Assembly: GCA_965178125.1 (NCBI GenBank)
Contig: OZ237738.1
Coordinates: 186,001 to 250,000, forward strand
Origin: Bilabrum cf. latius
Lineage: Eukaryota > Bigyra: Bicosoecida > Bigyra > Bicosoecida
Length of the DNA: 64,000 nucleotides
Direction: 5' to 3'
Numbering within the stretch: the stretch's first letter is position 1; every line of letters begins with the position of its first letter. A model generated the notes under the pieces. It saw only the letters and a list, made by a program, of their open reading frames with translations. It made no database searches and was not told the DNA's origin. This document shows, in pieces, positions 35,301-44,824 of this stretch. A program made the position numbers and the translations under genes.

Positions 35301-38300
35301 AATCCCAGCAGAAAGCCCAATTCCCCTAGAATCATACGAGGCTACAGATTGAGCCCTCTACACAGCTGCCAGTGGTGTGGTATCGCCCTTCCGACCGGCT
35401 GCGGCGGACTGCGGAGGAGACGCAGCTGGCGAATCGGCGTACGCTTCAGCTCTTGGAGGGAATAGGAACACAGCAGCAGCTTCGGCGAACTAAAAGCCAT
35501 CGCCAAAAATGGCCTCCAAGTCGGAGGACAACAGACCGGCGGGAAGCAGACCAAGCAAGTGCACCAGAGCAACCGCGTCGGGGCTCGTGGCCGCGAGTGA
35601 AACAAGGTGGGTGTTCATGGAGACCAGCATCATGGTGTCTCTGTCCGCAATAGGAGGCTCTGGAGGAGAAGCCACCAGCCCAATGCAAAGCCCAGTCGCA
35701 GACGATTCTCCCTCATCGCTAGTGTCAGAGGTTTCTGACTTCTCTCGGTGCATGGTAGACGGGCCACCGAGGTAAAGACCTCCCGTGCCGGCTGCTTCTG
35801 CAAATGCAACCATGGCCGGATGTCGCCCGAGCTCACCCCCTCCGAGATCACCCACCCTGGTCGTGCCTCGCAGCAGCGGCGGACCATCCTCGTCATCGTT
35901 CAGATCCGACCGCTCTGCAGCCGCCCGCATCGCTGCCTCGAAGTCGTCGAGCGAGAAAGAGGGATTGCTCAGGACTTGAGCCAGCTCCAAGATGCGCATG
36001 GGACTGCAGTCCATACATATCTTGGATATCCTGCGACCCAGCACCGCAAAACGCCTCGCTGTGCTTAGAGTCCTAAAATCCGAATCAGTTGCCTTCAGGA
36101 CCTCAAACAGAACATCATCGCCGCGGGAGCAGGCATTGCGCATGAGCCTGCCGGCAGCTTCATGACTAATCCCTTTCAGCTGTCTTGTGGATTCTGACAG
36201 CCCAGATGGTAGAGACATACTAACCTTCAGGCTCTCGGCACCTGACAGTGCTATTCTTGATAGTGGGTCCAGTCTCCTGTGCAACCTGGCGAGCATTTCC
36301 CGAAGCTGATGAGGCGCCGCGCTCTGCACCAAGCCTACGTCAACCAGGACTAGCAGGACCTTTCTATTCTTAAGGATCTAACAAATCAGCGAAAACAACT
36401 GCTGCTCCTAGTGCTATCCAGCTCGTTTCGGCTGGTCGATGGATGCAGGAGTATGGTGCTTTGTTGCATTCAGGTGTCGTCCATTCGAAGTCTCGACCAG
36501 GCTGTGCCGTCTGGATCCAGCGGATTCCTCGAGCCGTCCCACGATTCGAGAGCCGCCCGAAATGGACCGGCCACCAGCGGACATGACCGAGGAAGCCTCG
36601 CCAAAAGCTTTGGATTCCAGGTCGCCTATGCTGAGTGGCCTATCGTTCGGCTATTCGAAGAACCAGCTTTGCACCACGGGATCCTCATCTGGTGGGTTCT
36701 CGGGATCAGCAGCCTCCACCCCTTCCCCCTTGGGGTCCGCGGGGGCCCTGTGGTAGTCGCTGGAGCTAGACTCGCGGTTTGACTCGGTGTGCTTCCTTGG
36801 GGATTGCCGCAGCATCGACTCGTAGTGCCGCGTGCTGATTCCAAGTTTGCGGACGAGAGACAGACCGCTCCTTCCGCCTGCCGCTCGCACGATCCCGGTC
36901 CACAGCCTGCCCACCATCTGCGGGGCGCTTCGACAGCCCCTGCAATTCACCGTGATAACACCGTCGCTGAAGGGCATGTAGTCACATCGCGACACGACGT
37001 ACTTTGCCAGCTCAAGAAGCAAGGACGTCTTGCCGGATCCGGGCCACCCGGTGAGGGTCACTGTGTCAGATTTCTTCAGGTGGGCCATAAGCATGAGGAG
37101 ATCCTTCTCTCGCCCAACCAGGTCACGGCGGACGGGCTACACCCTGTAGAAGAGTGCTCGTGGGCGCAGCCGCTCCACGTGTACCTGGCACACGGGGTTG
37201 CCTTTAGCACCTGCGCCGCCAGTACCCTGTGGCCTCGACCTCGCCGATGTTGCGCTGAACAAGACCTAATCGGCCACGGACCCCAGCTCAGTAGACGGCT
37301 CCAGCTTGATCGCTTCTATACGGTCTCCACTTCGGCGCGACACAAATAGCAAGAACTGGCAATCGGACGGGGTATCATCTTGCACTCGCAGCGCGGCGGC
37401 TTCGAATGCCTCCCTCACCGTCCGTCCCTAGAAGAGTAGCTCATACATCTCGCGGACAAACTGCGTGCACATGGTGTCAGACACGCTGCTTTCTCGCGGG
37501 ACCGAGATTGCCATCTCGGCTGCTCCAGTCTGCACCAGTGCTCTAGCGGTATCTTCGCCGTGGCAGCAGGACACGAATGCGAGCTGGACTGGTGGCGGGC
37601 CTCTGGCGGCCTCGCCTGCAGTCGCAGCCACAGCCGCAGCCGCAGCCAAGCCGGCACCACCTTGGGCGACCATCCCGTCAGCTCTAACGTTGTCACTTTT
37701 TTGCCTGGTACTACTACTAGTACTCCGTTTTGGCCGAAGAGGTAACTTTGGAGCCAGCTGGGGCGGGCGCCCCGCGCTCAGGCTTTGCATCATGCTTGCT
37801 GCAGCCAGCAGAGCGCTACTGCTGCGCGGCGCCGGACCTCGGTCTGCTGCAACCGGCGCGCTGCTATGACCCGGATCTGCTGCCCGTGCTTGCTCTGGAT
37901 CCCTCGCACTGGCTCGCGCTTGGGGGTCCTCCAGGAGATGCACTGGGGTGCCGCCCGCAGCAGGGCCTGCCGAACTGCCAGTGGGCGCAGTCGCTCCAGC
38001 CTGAGGGCGTCGACCAGCTGAGCCCAAAGATGCATCGCTAGATGACTGGAATGAGCTCTAACGCAACGCCAAGTCTGCATCTGCTGACGAGTATCCCGAG
38101 ACATCCCTCTCGATGCCGTCGCCCCGCTCGCTTAAATCCGATGCTGGGACGGACCCACAACCAGATTGCTATCTCTTCAACCGCATTTCGTCTTGGTTGT
38201 GCCAGCCAATTCGATTCTATTTGGCTCGGTATACAAGCTCTGCGATGCCTGACTTGCCGACAGCGTCGGATCTGCCAGCAAACTCTCGTCTCTCTAGCAA

Positions 38301-38702
38301 CAGCATTGCCTCTCGTGGCTGCATGCCTGGCGGTTGGCCATGTCCGGTAATATGCAGAATCTTAGCCCCTTTAGCTAGAGCTTGGTGCAAGGTAGACTTT
38401 GTCGCGTTGCACACCAGCATTCGCACTCTTTCAAACGCCGAAAGCTATGCACTCCTTGAGATCGCGTCCCGCTCAAGATCGTGCCGAAGACGAGGCAAAG
38501 GCTGGTCTGAGCTACCGAATGACAATGGAGCAGCAACGAGGAAGGCTATGTCATATTCCCGTGGTACCTCTCCCGGCCCTGTTTCACTGGCCTAGTCTTT
38601 GGACGCCTTCTTTGCAGCCATTCCAGCCAGCATCTTCATGGCTTCTTCGATGCCACCCGCCATTTCTATGAATTTATTCATTTCATCCCCTTTGTCGGAC
38701 AT
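29313..38702 (-). CDS. CHAT-protease / NB-ARC (STAND NTPase) / TPR-like protein, NLR-type architecture
   Basis: One uninterrupted frame of 3129 residues from the ATG at 38702 (MSDKGDEMNKFIEMA, with an in-frame TAA upstream) to TGA at 29313. About thirty TAG codons are read through. A CHAT caspase/separase-like domain comes first: YDIAFLVAAPL at 50, LHITGHG at 116-122 with the catalytic His, and VSCCHGED at 377-384 with the catalytic Cys at 380, followed by TGAAEMAI. About 250 residues of low complexity separate the His and Cys blocks. An NB-ARC module follows: LVGREKDL, P-loop GWPGSGKT at 552-559, Walker B LLVLVDVG with Asp788, RIALSGAES, a GLPL-equivalent RRISKICMDCSPMRI near 891, and a winged-helix block with LVHLLGLLPAGLLSSDL. 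Helical repeats, TPR-like at 2068-2188, and a disordered Arg/Ser tail complete it. By family logic the repeats sense a signal, NB-ARC oligomerises and CHAT cleaves a target; role and ligand are unknown. Confidence 0.86.
30792..30941 (-). repeat. 30-bp tandem repeat, five copies, coding RRDPSxSAPS
   Basis: Five near-identical 30-base units begin at 30792, 30822, 30852, 30882 and 30912, with a decayed copy after 30942. They encode a ten-residue Arg-Arg-Asp-Pro-Ser repeat in the disordered tail of the CHAT-NB-ARC protein (residues about 2588-2637). Confidence 0.95.
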
Positions 38703-38806
38703 GTTCACACAATCAAATGTGCTGGGGGAGGCGGGACGCGCTGGTAGGCGGGGCGCTCCGAATCGACGTTCTCGACATGTGTTCGTTCGTTACAGTGCGG
38801 CGTCCA
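38703..38806. promoter_or_regulatory. Very short shared region between divergent genes
   Basis: Only 104 bases separate the start codons of the CHAT-NB-ARC gene (minus) and pICln (plus). Both promoters and 5' UTRs must fit here or overlap the neighbouring coding sequence. I see no clear TATA element. Confidence 0.5.
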
Positions 38807-39322
38807 ATGGCCGCAGTAGCCTCGGACGAATGGAAATTGTCGTTTATATAGTCCTCGGGGGAAACTTTCAGCAAAGGGGGCACTCTACAGCTTAGCAAGG
38901 ACAGCTTTGCAGTGCAGCCACACGAAGGCAACGCATTCGAACTAGAGTACTCAAGCATTGTGATGGTAGCTACCAGTAGTGACCCAAGTCTTACGGAATC
39001 TGCATGTATTTACATGCAGTGCAACGGCTCGCTGGCGGCCACAAGGGCCGGTGATGCTACTGAGACCAACGAAGTCATTCTGCAGCCGTCCGAGCCCAGC
39101 ACTCTGGAGGAACTCTACAAGCGTCTGTCCGAAAGGGCTGAATCCCACGCGCCCGGAAGTGCTGATGAAAGTGAAGAAGGACAAAGTGCGGAACGCGGGG
39201 GATTGGGCGGCATTTTGTCTGTGATGGCAGAATTCGAGAAGCTCAAGGCTGAAGCTGAGACTGGCGATCCCGCGGCCGCTGCTGTTCCATCTACAGGCAG
39301 CGTTGAAGACGAAGAAGGCTAA
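38807..39322 (+). CDS. pICln (methylosome subunit, snRNP assembly chaperone)
   Basis: A single exon of 171 residues ending in TAA. The ATG at 38807 begins MAAVASDEWKLSF and the codon for residue 15 is TAG. pICln has a PH-like fold, binds Sm proteins and presents them to the PRMT5 complex in the cytoplasm. Family features are visible: GGTLQLSKDSF at the strand equivalent to GTLYIAESRLSW, FELEYSSIVMVATSSDP matching the LEYP.I..HA..RDP region, an IYMQCN strand, and an acidic C-terminal tail rich in Glu and Asp. EVILQPSEPSTLEELYKRL fits the last strand and the C-terminal helix. Length is slightly under the animal protein. The start codon lies 104 bases from the divergent CHAT-NB-ARC gene. Confidence 0.82.
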
Positions 39323-39380
39323 TCGTACAATAGACCAAATCATTCCCTGCAGCCATTTCACCGAGTCGATTGCCGTCTCG

Positions 39381-41567
39381 TCAATCGAATAATCCGCCAC
39401 CGTCGTCCCCACCAATCCCGAGACCGAGAGGATCGTCGGCTTCCGAGGCGCCCGGGCTGCTGTCGGTGCCAGCGGTGCCTGGAAGAGGAGGCGGCCCAGC
39501 AGATGCTCCCTCCTAATCGCCTGAATCTCCGAACAAGTCCATGCTAGGCGGCACGGAACCGCCACCCCCGGCCTCCGTGGCTGGTGGCACCCCACTGGCA
39601 CTGGCATCCTCCGCGAACATATCCAAGGGGGGCGGGCCTGCACCCTCCCCATCCTCCCCATCACCCATCCCATCTCCGAATAGATCAGGCGGCACTTGGC
39701 CTGTTCCGTCGCCGTCGCCGTCCTCGCCCCCGTCTGCGCTGCCAAACAAGGGAGGTGGCTCAGAGCCCAAGCCCTCGTCGCCAAACAGGGAAGCTGGCTC
39801 GGGGGCCGGGACTGGAGCTGGAGCTGGCTCGGGGGCCGGAGCTGGAGCTGGAGCAGGAGCAGGAGCTGGCTCGGGGGCCGGAGCTGGAGCTGGAGCTGGA
39901 GCTGGCTCGGGGGCCGGAGCAGGAGCTGGCTCGGGGGCCGGGGCTGGAGCTGGAGCTGGCTCGGGGGCCGGAGCTGGAGCTGGAGCTGGCTCGGGGGCCG
40001 GGGCCGGAGCTGGAGCTGGCTCGGGGGCCGGAGCTGGAGCTGGCTCGGGGGCCGGAGCTGGAGCTGGAGCAGGAGCTGGAGCTGGCTCGGGGGCCGGAGC
40101 TGGAGCTGGCTCGGGGGCCGGGGCTGGAGCTGGAGCTGGCTCGGGGGCCGGAGCTGGAGCTGGAGCTGGCTCGGGGGCCGGAGCTGGAGCTGGAGCAGGA
40201 GCAGGAGCTGGCTCGGGGGCCGGAGCTGGAGCTGGAGCTGGAGCTGGCTCGGGGGCTTGGGCTTCCTCGCCCGACGCCTTCGACTTTGCTTTCCCCTTTC
40301 CCTTACCCTTTCCTTTGCCTTTCCCCTTGACTGCCCCGGTACGACCATGCTGCAAGATGGCTTTGTTTAGGCTGCCCACAAATCCCTGAGACATACCACT
40401 CGGCGCCACTGCTCCGCTAGCCCCTCCCCCTGCCCCTGCTCCTGCCCCTGCGCTAGCGCCTGACTTGGCAGCCGACCGCCCGCTGCGGCTGCTCACTGAA
40501 GCGGCCCCCGCAGCAGTCTGCGAGTGCAAATTCGCCACCCCCATCGACGTCTTGGTCATCTGCACGCCCGTGAGCTGGGTCAGCAGCGCCTGCTCGACCG
40601 CCTCCACCAGCCCGCCCATCGCTGCCAGGTGAGAAGGGCGCCCGCCCTCGGGGACCACGACCGTCTTGCGACCCTTCTTTGTTCCCTGGCACCCGATCCT
40701 GGCCTGTCCCAGCGCCTGCGATGTGCCCTGCGACTGCACCAGCACGGTGGAGGTGGCCGTGTAGGTCCACTTGCGACCACCTTCCGCCACCGCGGGCACC
40801 GCTTCCACCACGTTGCAGACATCCCAGGTGGCCTCGCCGTTTACACCGGCTCCTTCTTCCGAGACGCCCATAGCTGCAGCCGACGCCGAAGCTGCAGATC
40901 TGCTCGCTTTCTTGGAGACGAGCCACGCGGAGTTGAAGGCGTCCCCGTCGCCCTCCCAGAAATACACCGAGGTGACCCCGGCGCCGCCGTAGTACCTGTG
41001 AGGTGCATCGAAAGGAGTGATGCATGCAAATTACAGTGCTATACTCTGCAGGACGCGACGATCCCGAAGGTGGGTCTTCAATGGGACAGACCGGGCCCAC
41101 TCACAATCGACCATAGATGGCATACAGTTCGTTGGCTTCCAACTCCAGCGCCCGCAGCTTGCTGCCAGGTTTGTACGGTGGCTCTTCGCCGTCCTCAGTA
41201 GGAACTGGGGGGCAGTACTCGTTACTCCACGGGGATCTGCGACGAGCATTTGATCTAGGCAGCACAGGATCCTACCAGTTTCGCTATTGCTGGTATGAAT
41301 GGAACGGTGCAGTGCAGGATGGCTGTGTCGGTCTCACCTGTAACTATCTAGTTCTTGATTGTAGTTGCAGCCGATAAACTTCTTGTCTTTGGCTTTGTCC
41401 TCTACCACCGTGGGCGGCCTCGCAACATCGTCCAAGAGGTCATCTTCCAGATCAGGCACCGCTGCAGACAACTTCGCGACGTCGTCGCTGACATCCCATA
41501 GAGGCATCCGCTTCAGCAAAGACAGAGCAGCTGCGCGCCTTGCTTCATGCCCTCCAGCTGCAGCCAT
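39381..41567 (-). CDS. F-actin capping protein subunit beta with a long Pro-Ala repeat tail
   Basis: Three exons: 41567-41338, 41236-41105 and 40995-39381 (TGA), 658 residues. Intron junctions reproduce the conserved protein: NYNQELDSYR/SPWSNEY across the first and ELYAIYGRL/YYGGAGVTSVYFW across the second. The beta subunit pairs with alpha to cap barbed ends of actin filaments. The domain covers about residues 1-290 and includes WDVCNVVEAVP and YTATSTVLV. About 370 residues follow that normal proteins lack: a Gly/Lys-rich link, an EPAPAPAP repeat tract and a C-terminal acidic region with repeated LFGD/MFAE-type motifs. The last 45 residues follow a TAG at 39515. The region that normally holds the C-terminal actin-binding tentacle is replaced or buried by this extension. 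Confidence 0.92.
39793..40260 (-). repeat. Pro-Ala-Glu tandem repeat tract (EPAPAPAP units)
   Basis: About 470 bases of degenerate short repeats, built on GCTGGCTCGGGGGCCGGAGC-type units on the plus strand, encode E-(PA)n blocks of variable length on the minus strand. Alternate frames are also open, giving spurious Gly-Ala and Trp-Ser-rich frames on the plus strand. Confidence 0.95.
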
Positions 41568-42088
41568 CTTGCTTCGATTCAATTCAACGACTGGACACGA
41601 GGATCGTGGGGCCCTATAGACTCAATTCTAGCAGATTTTTACAGAGGACGTTTAATATAGTCCTAAATAATTTTTTCAATGCAGAAAAATTTCCAAATAG
41701 TCAAGCAGAAGCGCAGGATACTGCGAGCAAGTTAAGTCGCTTGCCTCCGCCTGAAGTGCACGCCACAATAATATGAAAATCACACTGGTGCCAGTGCGTC
41801 ATACCTTCATTCGCCAGATCTTCTGCAACCAAGGCGTGATTATTGGATATGTTGCGACGCGTAGGATCAGCACTTAGGCAAGTTTCGCTGGGTGCGCGAG
41901 TCTCCTCGAACGTGAGCATGTTCACCTTCTAGTGGCGTCGTTTTGCCAAGGCACCCTGGCTCCGAATCGCATATTCTCTCGCTGCCAATGCAAGACGATG
42001 TCGCGAGAGTATGCGCTGAGGCGACTTGTTGTATCTTGGGTTACAGTATCATAGCGTACCTCGATTTCTCTCGCAGCGCTCCGTAGCT
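41568..42088. promoter_or_regulatory. Intergenic region between divergent genes
   Basis: About 520 bases separate the start of capping protein beta (minus) from PDH E1 beta (plus). An AT-rich stretch around 41635-41700 contrasts with the flanking coding sequence. No gene, tRNA or repeat was found. Confidence 0.4.
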
Positions 42089-43226
42089 ATGAACTTTGCG
42101 CGGGCTGCCAGCGGATAGGCCACGTCTATGACTCTTCGCGACGCAATCAACACCGCGATTGATGAGGAAATGGAAAAAGATGATAAAGTGTTCATTATGG
42201 GTGAGAAGATCGCTTTGACGGTGCGACTTAGAGTTTAGCCTCCGGCCAGAGCATCCTCACCATTGCCCCGTCGCGAATCCGTATCCGCAAACGAACGCAG
42301 GTGAAGAGGTAGCGCAATATCAGGGAGCTTACAAGGTGACAAAGGGTCTCTGGCAGAAATGGGGCGATGATCGCGTGATTGACACGCCAATCACAGAAAT
42401 GGGCTTCGCCGGGATCGGGGTTGGAGCAGCCATGGGCGGCTTGAAGCCGATCGTGGAGTTCATGACTTTCAACTTTTCCATGCAAGCGATTGACTAGATT
42501 GTAAACTCTGCTGCGAAGCAGTTGTACATGAGTGCCGGCGACATCAACGTGCCAGTCGTGTTCCGAGGCCCCAACGGCCCGGCCGCGGGTGTGGCTGCCC
42601 AGCACTCCCAGTGCTTCGCCGCGTGGTATTCTAGCGTCCCGGGCCTGAAGGTGGTCGCGCCCTACTCGAGCGAGGATGCCCGCGGCCTGCTGAAGGCTGC
42701 CATCCGTGACCCGAACCCCGTGGTTGTGCTGGAGCACGAGCTCATGTACGGCGTGGAGATGGAGGTGAGCGCGGAGGCGCTGGACAAGGACTTCGTGATC
42801 CCCTTCGGGAAGGCCAAGATCGAGACGGAAGGCGCTGACGTTACCATCACCGCGTTCTCCCGAGCCGTCGGCAACGCCATCGAGGCAGCCAAGCAGCTGG
42901 AGGCCAAGGGGATCAGCGCCGAGGTGATCAACCTGCGGTCCATCCGCCCCTTGGACAGGGAGACCATCATCGAGAGCGTCAAGAAGACCACCAGGCTGGT
43001 CACCGTGGAGGAGGGCTGGCCCCAGTGCGGCATAGGCGCGGAGATCGCCGCGGTGGTGGCCGAGTCGGACGCCTTCGACTACCTGGACGCGCCCCCGGAG
43101 AGGGTCACTGGGGTGGACGTGCCCATGCCGTACGCCGCCAACCTCGAGAAGTCGGCCCTGCCTCAGGTGGAGAACATCGTGTCCGCGGCGGAGCGGGCTT
43201 GCTACAGGAGCAAGAAGGGGCAGTGA
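42089..43226 (+). CDS. PDHB: Pyruvate dehydrogenase E1 component subunit beta
   Basis: Exon 1 is 42089-42200 and exon 2 is 42301-43226 (TGA), 345 residues. The 100-base GT-AG intron splits the conserved [15 protein letters not shown]. With E1 alpha the product decarboxylates pyruvate using thiamine diphosphate in the mitochondrial matrix. The whole E1 beta body is present: [65 protein letters not shown] and the C-terminal [18 protein letters not shown] at 42495 follows MQAID exactly where orthologs carry Gln. Another TAG lies in the short N-terminal leader (MNFARAASG-Gln). The first ATG at 42089 is preceded by an in-frame TGA at 42017, so the mitochondrial presequence is either very short or supplied by an unseen exon. 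Confidence 0.96.
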
Positions 43227-43453
43227 GTCCACAGGGGGAGAGCGGGTGCACATAGCACATGGCGCTCGTGGATGCGTTGATTTGCCCGTCCGTGCGTCAT
43301 CGTGCCCCTTACCCTCTACCCTCTCGGCTCGGGGAGCTTTTTCATCGCAATGCCGGGATGGAGCTAGGTTGCAAAGTAGGCTTACAAATTTCTGCACGTG
43401 CAGCTGTCCGGACATCACCCCAACAAATTCTTCTTCAAGCACCACCAAAGTTC

Positions 43454-44668
43454 TCACCACTGGTCCCTGAGTTTCCTCATAGCACCCAGCACCACAACCG
43501 GATCCTCCCAGTCCCACCCGGCAGGCTCCCCCCTCTCGTCCCCTCGAAGCGTTCCAATGGCCTTCGCCCTCACCGCCTCTTTCACCCTTGTCTCCCTGCA
43601 CCGCAAGAATGGATTCACCTGCTTTTCCCTCCCGAGGGCCGACGGGACGGTGGGCAGCGGGACCGTCTGGTTCACTGCGTCCCCTTCCGAAGAGGTCTGC
43701 GCGAGCTCCGAGTTCTGGGCTCCCCCAGCGGGCGCTCGCAGCTCGCTGACCTCGTCCAGCCGCCGCTTCACCGCCTAGTTCCCCGGCTCCAGCCACGCCG
43801 CAAACCTTGCGTTCGTCAGGGTGTACTCGTGCCCGCAGCACAGCAGGACGGTGTCGGGAAGGGCAGCGATTCGATCGGCGTTCTTGAGCATGTCCTTGGC
43901 AGTGCCCTCAAAGAACCGGCCGCACCCCTGGCTGAAGAGAACGTCGCCTGCCAGCAGACAGCCGTGCCTCTGCACATCACGCACGATGATGGAGGGCATG
44001 GGGGCCCCTGAGCGGTGGTGCGGGCCGGTGGCAGACGGAACAGTGGCCGAGATGCCTTGCCCCAGGTCTAGTGTTGGGTCGGCTCGTGCAGTCCCGGCCT
44101 GCCCCGCGATCGGGTCGTCCAGAGAGCTATCCTGCTGCACGGCAGGGGGCAGATAGAATGCAACGTGACCGCGCGTGTGGCACGGCATCTCCCATACCTC
44201 CAGCTCCGCCCCCCCGACTCGAACAAAGTCACCCTCCTCAACTTGTCGCGTGCATCCTTCGACAGCCTCACCAAGGGGCCCGACTATTTCTTTGATTCCA
44301 AGCAGTTGCGAGACCTCATTGTTGCCTCCTGCGTGGTCCCAGTGTTTGTGCGTTGTCCAGAGCTGCGTAGTCTCGATGAAGCCCTCTTTGAGAAGCCCCT
44401 ATGCTACTTCGACCATAACCGATGGTTGCGCTGCATCAGTCATAGTAGCCTCTTGGTTCGCTTCATCGACTAAAACGAAAGAATAGTTGTCTTCTAGGAT
44501 CTAATACGCTTCCAGGCGCAAGCTTGGACACACCCGAGTGTTCGCGACGCCATGCCACGCGCTTTGCCTTGTGGCTGCCAGCTACCGCGCCCTTGGCCGT
44601 GTGGCGGCTGCCAGCTATCTTGGCAGAACTCGACTTCTAATAAACCGATTAAGACTCTAGCACCTCAT
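43454..44668 (-). CDS. Hydroxyacylglutathione hydrolase (glyoxalase II), mitochondrial-type
   Basis: A single open frame of 404 residues from the ATG at 44668 to TGA at 43454, with six TAG codons (44660, 44621, 44588, 44503, 44402 and 43777). The enzyme hydrolyses S-lactoylglutathione to lactate and glutathione. The metallo-beta-lactamase signature THKHWDHAGGN is intact, followed by MPCHTRGHVAFYL, LLAGDVLFSQGCGRFFEG, LCCGHEYTLTNARFA and the C-terminal TVPSALGREKQVNPFLR with LGAMRKLRDQW at the end. The first 55 residues are rich in Arg, Ala, Ser and Gln without acidic residues (MRCQSLNRFIRSRVLPR), as in a mitochondrial targeting peptide. About 60 residues more than usual lie between the HTRGH and GDVLF blocks and before the C-terminal domain. 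The repeated 12-mer TAGCTGGCAGCC lies in the leader. Confidence 0.9.
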
Positions 44669-44824
44669 TTGAAGGCTGTTTCCATTCGAGTCTTCCTACA
44701 ATGGGCAATCAAATTTGCAGATCTTGTCACGATGTGTGTGACGACGAGTGGATTGCCACCCAGTCAACCACTGTTCGGCGACAGTTCCCGCGGACAGGAT
44801 GCCCTTGCTCCACCCACACCGGCA

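Noticed and set aside
39541-40389. Plus-strand Gly-Ala and Trp-Ser repeat frames
   Set aside because: These are alternate readings of the Pro-Ala repeat of capping protein beta, whose exons are secured by conserved splice junctions.
42228-43841. A 537-codon open frame on the minus strand opposite PDH E1 beta
   Set aside because: It is the complement of the strongly conserved PDHB gene; its translation is Arg/Gly/His-rich with no domain. GC-rich coding DNA often leaves the opposite frame open.
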